From assembly GCA_015501055.1 (NCBI GenBank), contig JADNYV010000006.1, positions 496,001 through 560,000 of the forward strand: a stretch of 64,000 bases of DNA. Direction: 5' to 3'. Origin of the DNA: Mucidula mucida. Its lineage: Eukaryota; Basidiomycota; Agaricomycetes; Agaricales; Physalacriaceae. Positions 1 to 11,283 of this stretch are shown here, in pieces. The position numbers and the translations under genes are program-made. The first letter of the stretch is position 1. Each line of letters opens with the position of its first letter. The notes under the pieces were generated by a model. That model made no database searches and was not told the origin of the DNA. It saw only the letters and a program-made list of their open reading frames with translations.

Positions 1-1178
1 ACTTCATCCCTATAAAAGTATTAGTCGGTCGTCGCTTGGCGGCATTCAGGTACGTACCATAGAGAACGGTTTCTATCCAAATTCCTATAATAAAGATACG
101 GTCTAGCGGAGTCCTTGTAGCCACCATACTGTCCGGTAGTGAGAGGGTTGAGACCGGAGCAGAAGCAAGCGGTGCATTGCTCGACTTTGAAAATCGACCG
201 TTCTTAAAACTTGTAGCTTCACGGCAGATGATCATTACGAAAATACATCATAAAGAACGCGGCAGGCCATTGGTGCTGGCTAAAGAATGGAAATTCTTTA
301 TGCATGTTAAGAAGGAGACGACAAGCAAATGGCCAAAACGGGAACAATATGCATCGCGGCTCTGGGCGGAATTTTGCAGGGTTTAGTATCAGGACTGTCA
401 GAACCCTAGGGAGCCTGCCTGATGTGAGCAGCTAATCAGAGCTAATCTTGACCAAATCGACCGTGATGGATGAACCAGGGAGGTACAGATGACTCGAGGT
501 TTATTATAGTGACAGCGCTAGAGAAAGCAGAGCGAAAGGACTAGGAGCCTACGACGAGTGGTAGCTTTCTTAACAGGGTTACAGTAGCGTGCGTAATCCA
601 AGCTTGGGACGAAAGTTGTTTGACAATGATGGCATTCACCAAATATTCACGGTCCGCAATGCGTGTAGCACTTGAAAGCGGCAAAGTCCTGTCTGTAATC
701 AAACTTTACAAGGGCCCGTTCAAGGAGAGAGTGAAGTAGAGTCATACTTTCGTGACATTGCAGAGTTGCGAGAGGTACGCGTCTTGAAGCCCATCGTTCA
801 TGACAGCTTGTGACAAGGGCCAACTTTCGATCACCCGGACTTTGCCGAATTCGGTAGGCAGTGACAACTCCTGCATTTGGACATTCCCTGGTCCACGCTC
901 TTCATTGACGGAGATCTCTACCTGGTCTGACAATGGAATCGAATCCGTAGACTAAATCTGACGGACCGTCCTGGACGAGTTCTACGAAACGTATTTTCGG
1001 AATCGAATGTGGTTGACGACTTGTGTCTGTACTCCGACATGGCTGCAATTCCACAACGCTTTTGATCTTGGCAGGACCATGCATCACCTCTTTGGCCATT
1101 AGGAACAAGGACACCGTGCTGCCATGCGTTAAACCGTCGCCAAAATCCATTGTGTGTGCTCTCAGACCCACAACGACC
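1..1178. other. No gene recognised (left edge)
   Basis: I see no conserved protein, RNA gene or repeat here. Short open frames exist on both strands, but none has a recognisable domain or splice pattern. The last 200 bp are presumably promoter of the ICMT-like gene that follows. Confidence 0.5.
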
Positions 1179-1996
1179 ATGAACCCATCACCTTCTCTCG
1201 CATTCTGGCCCAGCTTAGTGCTCATGATCAGAATTCCCTTGATCATATCTGAAGTCGTCGGAATGCGTGTGAGCACTTTGCCTCCAAATCCTCCACCACA
1301 GAAGGAGCAACAAGTGGCTCTTACCGCGCGCGAAGGCCTCCTCAGGCTTCTGATGAAAGGAGGGCCGTCTTTCATGAGGGTCAGTGTCTCCAGTCCATCT
1401 CTTCTTCGTCTTGCTTACCTTACCGCCTGGGTAAACAGGGAGTCTATCTTCTTGGAGGGTTAATAGAAATCGTTGCTCTTGTCGCTCATGTCTTTTCATC
1501 CTGGCCTTGGTCTCCCATGATTCTCGATCTTCTCTCCTTCTCCAACGCGTCTGGTAAACTAGACCTCCATATCAACCCCTTCGGAATGTTTGGCGCGTTT
1601 ATTGCGACTCTGGGTGCCCTGTTACGATGGAGATGCTATCAGACTCTCGGGCGCCATTTTACACTTGAGCTCAGCGTGCTCAAGGACCATGAACTTATTA
1701 CTTCTGGTCCATATAGCATTGTTCGTCACCCCAGTTATACCGGCGGCCTGATGACCGTTTTCGGGGCCATATTGTCTCGCGGTAGTCATGGCTCGTGGTT
1801 GCGGGAGTCTGGGGTCCTCCACACTCGTGTGGGTGCAGCTCTTGTGGGTTTGTGGGTGTTCTTAGCGTGCGGATTGGGTTTTGGGGCCTCGTCTCGAGTC
1901 AAAGAAGAGGATGCCTTTCTGAGGAAGGAGTTTGGTATTGAATGGGACAGATGGGCAGCACGGGTGCCATATAGACTGTTCCCTGGCATCTATTAG
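1179..1996 (+). CDS. ICMT-family isoprenylcysteine carboxyl methyltransferase-like membrane protein
   Basis: Predicted 252-residue polytopic membrane methyltransferase of the isoprenylcysteine carboxyl methyltransferase family, which methylates the C-terminal prenylcysteine of CaaX proteins in the ER using S-adenosylmethionine. Two exons are joined over a 59-bp phase-0 intron (1380-1438, GTCAGT...CAG). The N-terminus has a hydrophobic segment followed by the Pro-rich LPPNPPP stretch common in basidiomycete members. Exon 2 carries several hydrophobic helices, the GPYSIVRHPSYTGG motif that contacts the cofactor, and a C-terminal EEDAFLRKEFG...W..R motif before the end PYRLFPGIY. The start could instead be the in-frame ATG at 1224. 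Basidiomycetes carry many divergent paralogues, so CaaX-protein substrate specificity is inferred from family only. Confidence 0.8.
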
Positions 1997-2467
1997 ACGG
2001 TGATTTATCATCAATGTAGTTGGCACAACTTGACAGTAACTTGGCAGCCTAGATTACTGTGCATCTCTGACTTCTTGCAATCTAGTTCGATAATGCGGTG
2101 TCCCTTCATTGCTAACGCGCCGGCGCCATTGTGTGTGCTGAAGCGGAAGCTTATCCTATCCATGTGAGAATTGCTCTGCCTTCCTTTTCTTGTTTTCAGG
2201 GATCCAACTTCTGTATCAACCGTGGAACGTATCATCATCATGGAGTGTCAGGCTGTTTCAAAGGCGCAAGCATGACATGACGAGGATTGTCCGACCGGGG
2301 GTACTATCGCTTTTTACGCAAAAACGGACCTGCGATTGGTCGGACGAAGTTTGATGAGAAGCCGCGATTCACACAACCTTCAACTTGTTCTTGCTGCGGA
2401 ATATATGATGCGTACAACACATATAAACGAGCAAGGAATGGACTGAGATTTCATCCCCTTCTCTTCC
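1997..2467. other. Intergenic region between ICMT-like and dioxygenase genes
   Basis: This holds the ICMT-like 3' end and the dioxygenase promoter. The only recognisable element is a TATA-like box near 2422. No further gene seen. Confidence 0.5.
2422..2427 (+). promoter_or_regulatory. TATA box of the intradiol dioxygenase gene
   Basis: TATAAA lies 41 bp upstream of the ATG at 2468, inside an AT-rich ATATAAACGA context. Position and sequence fit a core promoter of a strongly regulated secreted-enzyme gene. There is no experimental support. Confidence 0.5.
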
Positions 2468-4154
2468 ATGGTTGCATTGAACCTAATCGCTGTAGCGGCC
2501 GCTACTCTTGTGACTTATGTCGCTGCCCACGCCGGCCCCGCTCCATCGACCTGGAAACGCGACAATCTCGCCACTCGTGATGATTTGGAGAAGCGCTGTG
2601 GTGCTGAGTTGTACGCGCGCCGTCTCAAGCGCTCTCTGGCCGTCACGGAGGGAGTGTTAGCACGTCGAGGTGGCGTACTACCTCCGAGGTTGGTGGCTCG
2701 TGGTATACTTGGCTTCTTTTTGACAGCATTTCGCAGGCAAACATCCAGTAACGACAGCACCTGCTTCGTAACACCCGAAGTTACTCAAGGGCCGTACCAT
2801 ATTCTGTGAGAGACCACCTCAAATAGAAGTACCAACTTTTGACGCCTGATGCAGTGGGGAAATCGTTCGCCAAAACATTACCGAAGATCAACCTGGCATT
2901 CCTCTCGAAGTCAATGTGAGCTCTGAGGTCGTTCTTCATATTGAGACTCTAAACCACCCTTCAAGATTGACTTCTTTGATATCGCGACCTGCGAGCCCAT
3001 TCAGGTTTGGGTTGATTCTTGGCACGCGAATGCGACTGGATACTATGCTGGGTATGTAGGCCAGACCGGTGGTGTAGGTTCCGTCTCGAAGAACACATAA
3101 CACTTCATATCTAACTTGGTCATTTCAGTCATCAGGTGGTTTTCCTGGCGGCGGTGGCAACGGGACCATGTCTTCGCCTCCTGGACCAACAGCCACTGAG
3201 AGTCTTGGTCCGTACTCGGGGGCAGATGACCCAAGTGCCGCTTCTATGCTTAACGTCGCTACGGGCGACAACAGTACTTTCCTTCGTGGAGTCTGGCAGA
3301 CTGAGTATGCAGACATCAACTTGAGGAGTTTCCTCTATGACTGATTCGCTTCAAAGCACGGATGGTCATATCACGATGTACTCTATCTACCCCGGATGGT
3401 GTGAGTCTGCACGCCTTATGATTCAAGAATTATACTGATTCCAGAAATTGGCCAGATACCGGGCGCGCTATACACTACCACATCAAGGCCTATCCTGAAG
3501 GCAGCATTGCTGATAACGGGACATTCATCGCCACTGGAGATGCCGTTCAGTAAGTCTACAAGCTCGGCAAGGTCTCATTTTACCAACAGCCATAAAGCAC
3601 CGGTCAATTCTTCTTTGACAACGCCACGTCTGCGGCTGCCGCGGCCACCTATCCTTACACGGAAAACGCTATTGACTGGGCAGACGCTCTTTCGAACGAA
3701 GGTGAGGATGTTTCGTGTTTCGCCATAACATTTCGCGAATTGATCTCACTCCCTAGAGGATATGTGGTACCCTTATCGTAGGTTCCTAAATCAACATTCG
3801 AATGCCGTGTCTTGATGGTGTTTTTAGAAGCCGCTACGGGATACAACGCGATGGTACGTAGCCTTTCAGGTTTCGCAATCTTCCTCATACACAACTCTTC
3901 ACAGATGGACGTAACTTGGGTTGGTGAAGATATTACTGACGGCCTCATTGGAAGCATCGCGGTTGGCCTGAACTTGTAAGTCTCGGATCACTGAACGAGA
4001 GGAAAATTCTGACATTGGCGGCAGGACCTACGCAAGCCCGGAACTCAGCACTCAATACGCTGACTTCGATTTTGAGGGCTACTATGAATCTAGCATGCTT
4101 CCTTCAGCCTCGCCCACCGAATTGACGTTGTCCGCTTCCGGTACTGCGTGCTGA
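2468..4154 (+). CDS. Secreted intradiol ring-cleavage dioxygenase-like protein
   Basis: 384-residue product from eleven exons; all borders are GT-AG and the joined length is a multiple of three. Exons: 2468-2805, 2855-2915, 2966-3055, 3129-3304, 3357-3400, 3456-3549, 3598-3701, 3757-3777, 3828-3853, 3905-3975, 4025-4154. A signal peptide (about residues 1-20, ending VAAHA) is followed by a basic pro-region with several KR/RR pairs, then the intradiol dioxygenase fold starting at TPEVTQGPYHILGE. The four expected non-heme Fe(III) ligands are visible: Tyr in ATGYYAGY, Tyr in YSIYPGWY and the two His of IHYHIK. The VHTGQFFFDNAT motif follows. Family enzymes cleave catechol-type rings between the hydroxyls. 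Secretion suggests action on lignin- or plant-derived aromatics outside the cell. The Thr/Ser-rich tail may be glycosylated or GPI-linked. Substrate unknown. Confidence 0.87.
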
Positions 4155-4323
4155 GCCGCTGTTTCCTACTTGTTTCTCTACTAGTTTCCGAATGTCATAT
4201 CAACGTGTCTTTGAGGAATTGAATGGATCGTAGTGCATTATATCAGCATGTCAAGAACAGAATGATCGGCGCCACACTAGGGCTCTTCTTCAACCTATAC
4301 TCTCGTCGTAGTCGTCAAACGCG

Positions 4324-5064
4324 ATGTCTTGCAGCTGGTCCTCAAACATCGCCCGTTTCATCCGCCCCCTCTCACATGGCGAGCCACAGTGCCCGCGGCG
4401 CTACCCTCATAACATCATCTGGAAGCGCGCCGTCGTTCAAGCCGTTGAACGGGACTTGACCTATGGAATCCAAGGCAGACGCTTCATGCGCCTCGACGAT
4501 TTGGGGTTAGGCGGGATGGTGATGTACGACATTGATGAGAGCCTGGAATGGGATGCGGTCTTTGGCAAGGTTGGGATGAGCGTGGAGGAGCTGCTCGACG
4601 CGATTCGCGTGCAGATGATTTACGTGCCGCTATATGCGTGCACTTCCTTCGTTGTACGTACTTCTAGCCTTGTATGGCAAAGGCGGGGAACTGATCAAGG
4701 CGGGAAGTAGACTGGACAGATGATGAACGCTGTTTTGCGGGACGCCGCCGTTTGCCCGAACGTGGTGCCAGACAGTAGAGGCTTTTGCATTCCTTCGGAC
4801 GCGTTCAACAAGTTCGATTATGGTATCCGCGATGGCATTCCCGGCGTCGAACATGATTCCGTTCCCACCGCAGACGAATACTACGACCTCCTAGATGACG
4901 AACCTAGCCTTATTTACGACGACGGCGATTCCGTTTATTCTCTGCCCCCGCCGACGCCTGTCAAGACCACCATCGGTCTTCCCATCGTCGATGACACCCT
5001 CGGGAAGGGAAAGACGACAATTCTCCAGAACAGTGATGAAGAGGATGTTTTTGGAACCTACTAG
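4324..5064 (+). CDS. Hypothetical acidic-tailed protein
   Basis: 227-residue protein of two exons (4324-4653 and 4711-5064) joined over a 57-bp phase-0 intron GTACGT...TAG. The N-terminal half (IIWKRAVVQAVERDLTYGIQGRRFMRLDDLG) looks folded and conserved in style. The C-terminal 80 residues are acidic and low-complexity, with a YYDLLDDEP segment and Pro-rich SLPPPTPV. I do not recognise a domain. The ATG at 4324 is the first in frame after a stop at 4309; an upstream exon cannot be excluded. It ends 142 bp before the Atg14-like gene and is on the same strand. Confidence 0.55.
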
Positions 5065-5206
5065 CACATTAGCTATACCCACTGTCATGGTCGTAGAAAT
5101 TACAAGTTGTCCGGCATCGATGCCGATTCACAGTGCCCTGTTTCCGGCAGGCTCATGTCTTGTGGCAGGCAGCTCAGCGCACGACTCTCATGTTACGACG
5201 ACGACG

Positions 5207-6576
5207 ATGGACTGCAAAATATGTGATATGAAGCAGCGTCAGTTCTATTGCGAGAGGTGCCTCAAGACACAGTATGTGCACCGTATTGGGTTATTTAAAT
5301 CACTCATTCGATCGCAGTCTCCGCGACTTTCGCTTACAGACAGCCCACTTTGTGTCGGACCGCGATGAACAAGTTGGCAGGGCATCCAAGGCCCTTTCAA
5401 GCATCGGTGGTGCACGTGCACGGCGCGCAGATGTGGCGTCGATGCAACGCAGAGTCGACGAACTCATGCACGGATTGACCAAATTGAGGAAAGACAATGA
5501 GAGAAGTTTGTTGCCTTTTCTCCGTCTTATCTGCCTCATTGACTCTGCCATAGAGAGAGATCGTCTGAGGATGTTGCGAGAAACGATTGCCACGCGTCGA
5601 CAGACGCTCAGTGCCGCAAGACTGGTGCCCATGCCTAGAGAGACGCAAGTGCCGGGCAGCCTGACTATCAGTATTGCCAGAGCACGCGCAGTACTTGTCC
5701 AAGAGCTTGTTGAAGTATTTAATGTCGTGGAAGTCGGTGGACGACCGCCCATAGGTGGCAAGGCTGGGACCAAGGGTGAATGGACCGTTGGCGACTTGAT
5801 TCTGCCTGTTCCGGGAGACATTAGACGTGCTTGCTTTTTCATGTTACTTGATTTTTCTACTGATATACTGTCCAGGATACCCTCCAGACCATATCAACGC
5901 AGTCATCACTCATACTGTCCACTTTGTAGGTCTGTTGACATTCTACTTGGGTATCCGGCTGCCCTTTGAGATCACTTGGACGGGCAAGAAACTCGGTGTT
6001 GGGCAGCCATGGATAGGCGCCACGCGCGGAAGCGAGTCCGGAGGCTGGGCAAAGTCAGTGGCGCTGAATTGTAGAGGATATATAACACTGACTCGGTCAC
6101 TCAGGTGGTACAAGAAACATCCTTTACATCTATCAAGCTCAATACAACCGGCTGACCCTTCCAACTCTTCCAAACCAAGCATACCTGTCACGTCCGAGTC
6201 CTATGTCGAGCCCGCGCAAGAGCCGCAGACGTCATTCACCACTGCTCTCGCCATGCTGTTATACAACGTCTCTTACCTGGCCTTCACGCAGAACGTCGAT
6301 GTGCCGCTGAATCAAGCAGGAGATGTATTAAGCAATCTTTGGAGTGTTTGCTGTAGCTCCGAGTTAGGAAGGAGATCGCATGAGACACAGCCATTCTTGC
6401 CGCCGCCGACGCCGCCAACCTTTGCTTTGGACTTCAATCAGCTCCTCCAAGCAACGACAGCGAACCCTATTTCGAGAACTAGGACACATAAGACACGGAG
6501 AAGGAGTAGCACCAAGTTGAAGGAACGCATTCCTGAGGTTGACGAGGACGGGTGGGATCTTGTGGAGGACATGTAA
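5207..6576 (+). CDS. Atg14/UVRAG-like autophagy PI3-kinase subunit
   Basis: 391-residue protein from five exons: 5207-5271, 5318-5505, 5554-5826, 5876-6053, 6105-6576 (joined length divisible by three). It opens with two CxxC pairs (CKIC and CERC, residues 3-20), the N-terminal cysteine repeats of Atg14. A coiled coil follows (about residues 30-110, rich in R/E/K/L), then the Atg14/UVRAG fold with FNVVEVGG, DLILPVPGDIRRYPPDHINA and GLLTFYLGIRLPFEITW. Atg14 directs the Vps34-Vps15-Atg6 lipid kinase complex to the autophagosome initiation site. The C-terminal half contains LLYNVSYLAFTQN and ends with an acidic DEDGWDLVEDM tail, possibly an Atg8-interacting (WxxV) motif by inference. The 48-bp second intron is in frame and without stops, so retention would still give an open frame. 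UVRAG/Vps38 is the alternative assignment. Confidence 0.8.
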
Positions 6577-6897
6577 TTCTCCGTCACAGCGCTAGGTCCG
6601 TCGTTATCTCCCCGTACACTAAGGAAATACTTATCATTTGAAGACTATCATTTATACCGACTGTATGGAAGCAACAGACTATCTTTTGTATTCTTGGTTG
6701 ATTGTGTATCATAGCACCTTGTATAATTGTAAGAACTTCTCCAGTCCAGACAATCGGGCGCGGTCGACAACATCTTCTCACATTCTACCTTCGACCATTG
6801 TTCATTATGCTGACTAGATGTAATGCTCAGTAATAGGTTCAACGGCATAAAATGCAGGTGCGGATCTCACCTACTTCGACCCTAAAACCGTCCTGTT
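6577..6897. other. Intergenic between convergent Atg14-like gene and F-box relic
   Basis: AT-richer 320 bp holding two 3' ends. No gene or repeat seen. Confidence 0.5.
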
Positions 6898-7860
6898 CTA
6901 GTGCCTTGAGCTGCAACATATCTCCATATCCCAGATCTCGTCATGGCCCCCAGCATCCATCACCGATGGACAATATTCGATGAGCACAGAGCGCAATTGA
7001 GAGTGGTTGTCGGGAACTGTACATCTCGACTCAATCATCCTTACTACGGAGAGCTCTGTCTTGGGGTCCCAAACCGTCTGCGTTCGAATGACCAGTGACT
7101 GCAAGCATGGGAAGAGAGTGTGGGCTTCAGCATACTCGAGAGACCTGAATACGGTTTCGAGACCGTAAATCATACTGTAGAATTCACAATGTGGCACTTG
7201 AACAGGCCCTAATTCTGGCGTAACCTGGAGCCTCAACCTTTTCAAACTACTCAGATGACCGAGAATGCTGAGTTCGCCCAAGCCTGGTGACGTGCACAAA
7301 ATGTAAAGATCGGATATACGAGATGCATGGCCTATAAAGGGTGCTATGCACGAAGGAAGGGTAACGAGGTTGGTAGAAAGATCCATATTGTCAGAATGGG
7401 CCAAGATGGTTTTGACATGCGCAATACGCTGCGGACTTGTGCATTGGGACCAGTCTGCCCGGAAGGAACACTAAAGCTGAGGAGTTCCCCAGACAACTTC
7501 TCTCCGGCGACGGCAAACACCCCCCAAAGACCACGGAGATGCCATACCGCCAGTTGTATCGAAAAAATCGAAAGGAGGGTCGATGGTCAAAGTTTGGTCA
7601 GAATTTCAAGAGGCATATCATGGATTGGAGGGAAGCAGCATCTCGTTAATGGCGATGCAGTCGGCGTCCGCGGCAGTTAGAGCGGAGCGTAGTCGCTCAG
7701 CCTTGGACGTTGGCGCTGCAAGCTCGCTACGAAGTGCACCAATGCGAGTCTTTAATTCCTGGCGCGTACCGCAAGTGGCTACGTTATCCGACACGCCGAA
7801 GTCTATTAAATGCTGGAACGGTGAGGGTTGGTCGCACTGACGAATTTCCGACGCATCCAA
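6898..7860 (-). pseudogene. Decayed F-box/LRR-like protein gene
   Basis: The order of features matches the large basidiomycete F-box family. An N-terminal coiled coil (RIGALRSELAAPTSKAERLR) is followed by an F-box core PIHDMPLEIL, then DPPFDFFDTTGG, SLGGVCRRRREVV and TPQL, and a leucine-rich C-terminal part (about 168 codons). The frame is broken. The F-box core near 7585-7625 lies one frame away from the flanking coiled coil and DPPFDFF segments, so two compensating indels are needed. A TAG at 7471-7473 replaces the Trp expected after TPQL. No intron with usable borders explains these breaks. I infer a nonfunctional relic of an SCF-ubiquitin-ligase substrate receptor. Sequencing error is the main alternative. 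It is divergent from the SCYL2-like gene, whose ATG is 158 bp away. Confidence 0.75.
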
Positions 7861-8017
7861 GTTGGCTACTTGAAAAGTTGGTTGATGTACATACCTTGTG
7901 CCAAATCGTGGTGAGAGTCAAAGAGGTGACTGTTACATGTGATCAATTTAAGCCTTCCTACAGACCATCACACCTGTTCGCGCGTCGTACCGGCTGTTCT
8001 CCTCTCTTTCGTCCAGG

Positions 8018-11000
8018 ATGTTCGCGGCAGCGTCATCGTTCTTTGCGAGAACAGCAATATCGCAGTCGTACAATATTGGTGAGCCCTCCGCAGCTGGAAG
8101 CAGATCGTCAACGCCCGGACCCTCCTCGTCTTCAGCGACAAGTTCGCCGGTCACGGTCGCCCTCCACATTGGGCTGTGGAAGGTCCAGGCTGCATATCAT
8201 AAAGTGACCAGTAAACGTGTTGCAGTATGGAGTTTTGACAAGCGCGGGCCAGATATGGAAAGACTGGGTGTTCCAGCCAAGGAGCGTACACTTGAGGTGC
8301 TTAAAGGAGAGGTGCGCGTTTATCTGCTTTAATCGACTTTTTTTTTTGTCTTAATTCATTCCGTGGACAGGCGTCGGCGCTGGGCCGACTGCGGCATCCC
8401 TCAATCCTCGGTGAGCACGACCAACGTGCAAGTGCTACCCTAGTTTAACAGGAATATTGCAGAAATGGTGGAACCACTAGAGGAAACACGGAACGAGTTG
8501 ATTTTTGCTACGGAGCCCATTCTGTCATCGCTTGAGGTATCGATTCCAGGAAGTTCGCGTTACCGGCCTTGGGTTGAGCTGGATGAAGTCGAGGTTGGTT
8601 TCTCCGTCTCAATCAACGAATATGTTTTGAAGTCTGCCTGCTGCAGATCCAAAAAGGAATTCTTCAGATATGCAAAGGACTCTCGTTTTTGCACACCTCC
8701 GCCAAGCTCATACACTCAAACATCTGTCCAGAAAGCATTGTTATCAACAACGCGGGAGATTGGAAGATTTCCGGACTTGGACTTACTATTGCATTATTGC
8801 AACCGAATGGCTCACCGTCGCGTTGGGAGTTCCCCACATTCGACGGACGGGTCCCTTCCTATATCCAGCGCTCTTTTGACTACATGGCTCCTGAATACGC
8901 GCTGGATGAGCTCTTGCTTACTGCCTCCGACATGTTCTCTCTTGGCGTATTGATCTATGCCGTCCACTGTAAAGGGAATGTTCCCTTCAAGACTCACGGC
9001 AGTCTAGCAGGTCTTCGAGAGAATGCAGGGCACGCGCTGCCAGGTATGGAGCGTCTTGATCCAGACTTGCAAAGTCTCCTTCGTTCACTGATAACGCGTA
9101 ACGCAAATGGACGACCTACGCCATCTACATTACCATCACATCCCTTTTTCTCTTCCTTGCCGATTTCGACTTTAAACTTCCTGGATCGGTCCAATTTCAC
9201 TGCCAAGACAAGAGAGGAGAAGATCGGCTTCATGAAAGGCTTAACAAGTGTGTTGGACAAATTCTCAGAGGGTTTGCGGACGCGCAAAATATTACCATCC
9301 CTGCTTGAAGAGGTTTGTGTGGTGCTTTCGTTGAGTCCTGTGTACTAAGCCTGTTATAGATGAAAGACATTCACCTTTTACCGTATATTTTACCCAACGT
9401 GTTTGCCATAGCCACGGCACTCAGTGCAACTCAATTCGCAAATATGGTGTTACCAAGCTTGAAACCCCTCTTCATCGTGAAAGAGCCGCCCCAAAATATG
9501 TTGACACTGCTCGACAACCTGGCCATGCTGCAGAGCAAGACCGAGAAATCTGTTTTCAGAGGAGGTCTGTAGTCTCATCTCATTTTGTCACTACCTGACG
9601 AGGCGCTGTAGAGGTTCTACCCCTTGTATACAACGCGCTCGAGTCGGAACACGCCTTAGTGAGCATTCCCATTGTTCGGCCACTATCCTGAACCTAACTT
9701 GGTCTTTGCGATGAGGTTCAAGAACGTGCTTTGACTACAGTACCGGATCTGTGTGAATCTATAGACTACGCAGAAGTCCAGGGTGTCCTGTTCCCGCGAG
9801 TGGCTGTATGCGTTCTCTAATCTCGTCCTCCGCCTGTGCTGACGTTTGGCTTGCAGCTCGTGTTCACCAAAACTCGAGTATTATCCGTAAAGGTGGCAAC
9901 TTTAGCAACTTTCCTCGCGATGGTGAAGACACTTGATCAGGTTGGCCTTGTATTTTTTTGGACCTTGTACTCCATGACTCAAGATTTGTAGTCAAGCCTA
10001 ACGCAGAAACTGGTACCGCTCCTATCTAAGATACGAACGAAGGAACCTGCAGTCATGGTGAGATTTCTCTTATGCGTCAGTCCTTGTATCTTCAATATTG
10101 TTAATACAGATGGCAACACTTGGGGTGCAAGAAGCCATGGGCTTCAAAGTCGACCGAGAGGCTGTTGCAACTCTGGTCTTGCCTCAGCTCTGGGCGATGT
10201 CTATGGGACCTTGTGCGTCTTCCGTTCGCATTACCCTGCTTTTCTAACTCTCCTTTAGTGCTCAACGTCGACCAATTCCAAAAGTTCATGGCGGTCATCC
10301 GGAAACTCGGGGATAGAGTAGAGAAGGAGCACAATCAATTCCTCCGGGACTCGCAAAGGTTGGAAGATCGATCCGGTGTTGCTAACGGCAGCACCGGACC
10401 GCAAAGCTTTGCAGTCGCGGTCGACTTTGAAAGCCTTGTCGGGAGTGGACAGGGTGCTGCTACCACTAATGGTACTCCCGCCGCCGGTCACAACGGCAAC
10501 GCCTCATGGGACGATGATGTCTGGGGAAGTATATTTAATGAGAACGTGTGTACCTGTCGATTTCTTCATTATGCTTTGCATTGACTTTCATACAGGCCGC
10601 TGGACAGCACAGTCCGGCTTTAGCGCCTCCGCCAGCACCAGTGCAGCTACAGACACCCATCACATCATCAGCGACACAGTCACTCCCAGCATCACCACGG
10701 TACTCTCAAAGTTCCTCAAACCGTCTAGGTGCTAAGCCTATCCCGTCTTCTTCATTCAACTCCAATACATTCCCTCCTCCACCTACCAACAGAGTCGCAT
10801 CCCTCAATAGCCCGTCACGGCAATCTTTCGGTTCCATACCGGCCTTCAATGCAGCGTCGATGGTTCCTCTTCAACCCTCCAGTACGGGCGGCAGCATACC
10901 AACTTCTCCAGCATTCCAACCCTCGAAGCCCAATTATAGCATTTCGTTCTCGATGGATTCGACACCCTCTATGAGCACATTCCAGAGTTCACCGATGTCC

Positions 11001-11201
11001 GCTTCGCCGGCGCCCCCGATGTTCTCTTCTTCACCTATGCAGCCACCGCTGTTCGCGACACCTCCTCCACAGCCTGTACAGACACCGCCGCCAGGGATGG
11101 GCGGTATATTGGCGCCCTCCAAGCCCTCACAACCTACCTGGGGAACTTCGACTTCAAAATTATCCAAATCCGACTGGGGCGACTTTGATCCTTTGGGTTG
11201 A
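8018..11201 (+). CDS. SCYL2: SCY1-like pseudokinase (SCYL2/CVAK104 type)
   Basis: 872-residue product of twelve exons: 8018-8311, 8371-8410, 8463-8593, 8647-9312, 9360-9564, 9612-9658, 9716-9805, 9857-9940, 9992-10057, 10110-10212, 10259-10545, 10596-11201 (sum divisible by three). An N-terminal kinase-like domain (residues about 20-310) lacks catalytic residues: HRD is replaced by HSN (LIHSNICPESIVI) and DFG by SGLG. The APE-like segment YMAPEYAL and the SDMFSLGVLIY helix remain. HEAT-like helical repeats follow (about 310-560), including DLCESIDYAEVQGVLFP. The tail is Pro/Ser/Thr/Gln-rich and ends DWGDFDPLG, with WDDDVWG; these look like clathrin/adaptor-binding motifs (inference). Family members scaffold clathrin-dependent trafficking at endosomes and the trans-Golgi. 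The gene is convergent with HRQ1, the stop codons only 82 bp apart. Confidence 0.88.
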
Positions 11202-11283
11202 TATTCTCTTACGGGTTACAATGATTTACATGCATACATAGATACTCCAGTATAATTTATGTACCGGTACGACATTTCCGCGA

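Noticed and set aside
902..1375. Minus-strand GGGFGGK motif resembling xanthine dehydrogenase
   Set aside because: It is the antisense of the Pro-rich LPPNPPPQK stretch of the ICMT-like gene. No other molybdoenzyme motif surrounds it.
2703..2735. Possible 33-bp intron in the intradiol dioxygenase exon 1
   Set aside because: Too short, and the unspliced exon keeps a total coding length divisible by three with full family match.
5300..5842. 180-codon minus-strand open frame over the Atg14-like gene
   Set aside because: Shadow of the coiled-coil exons; the plus strand has conserved motifs and consistent introns.
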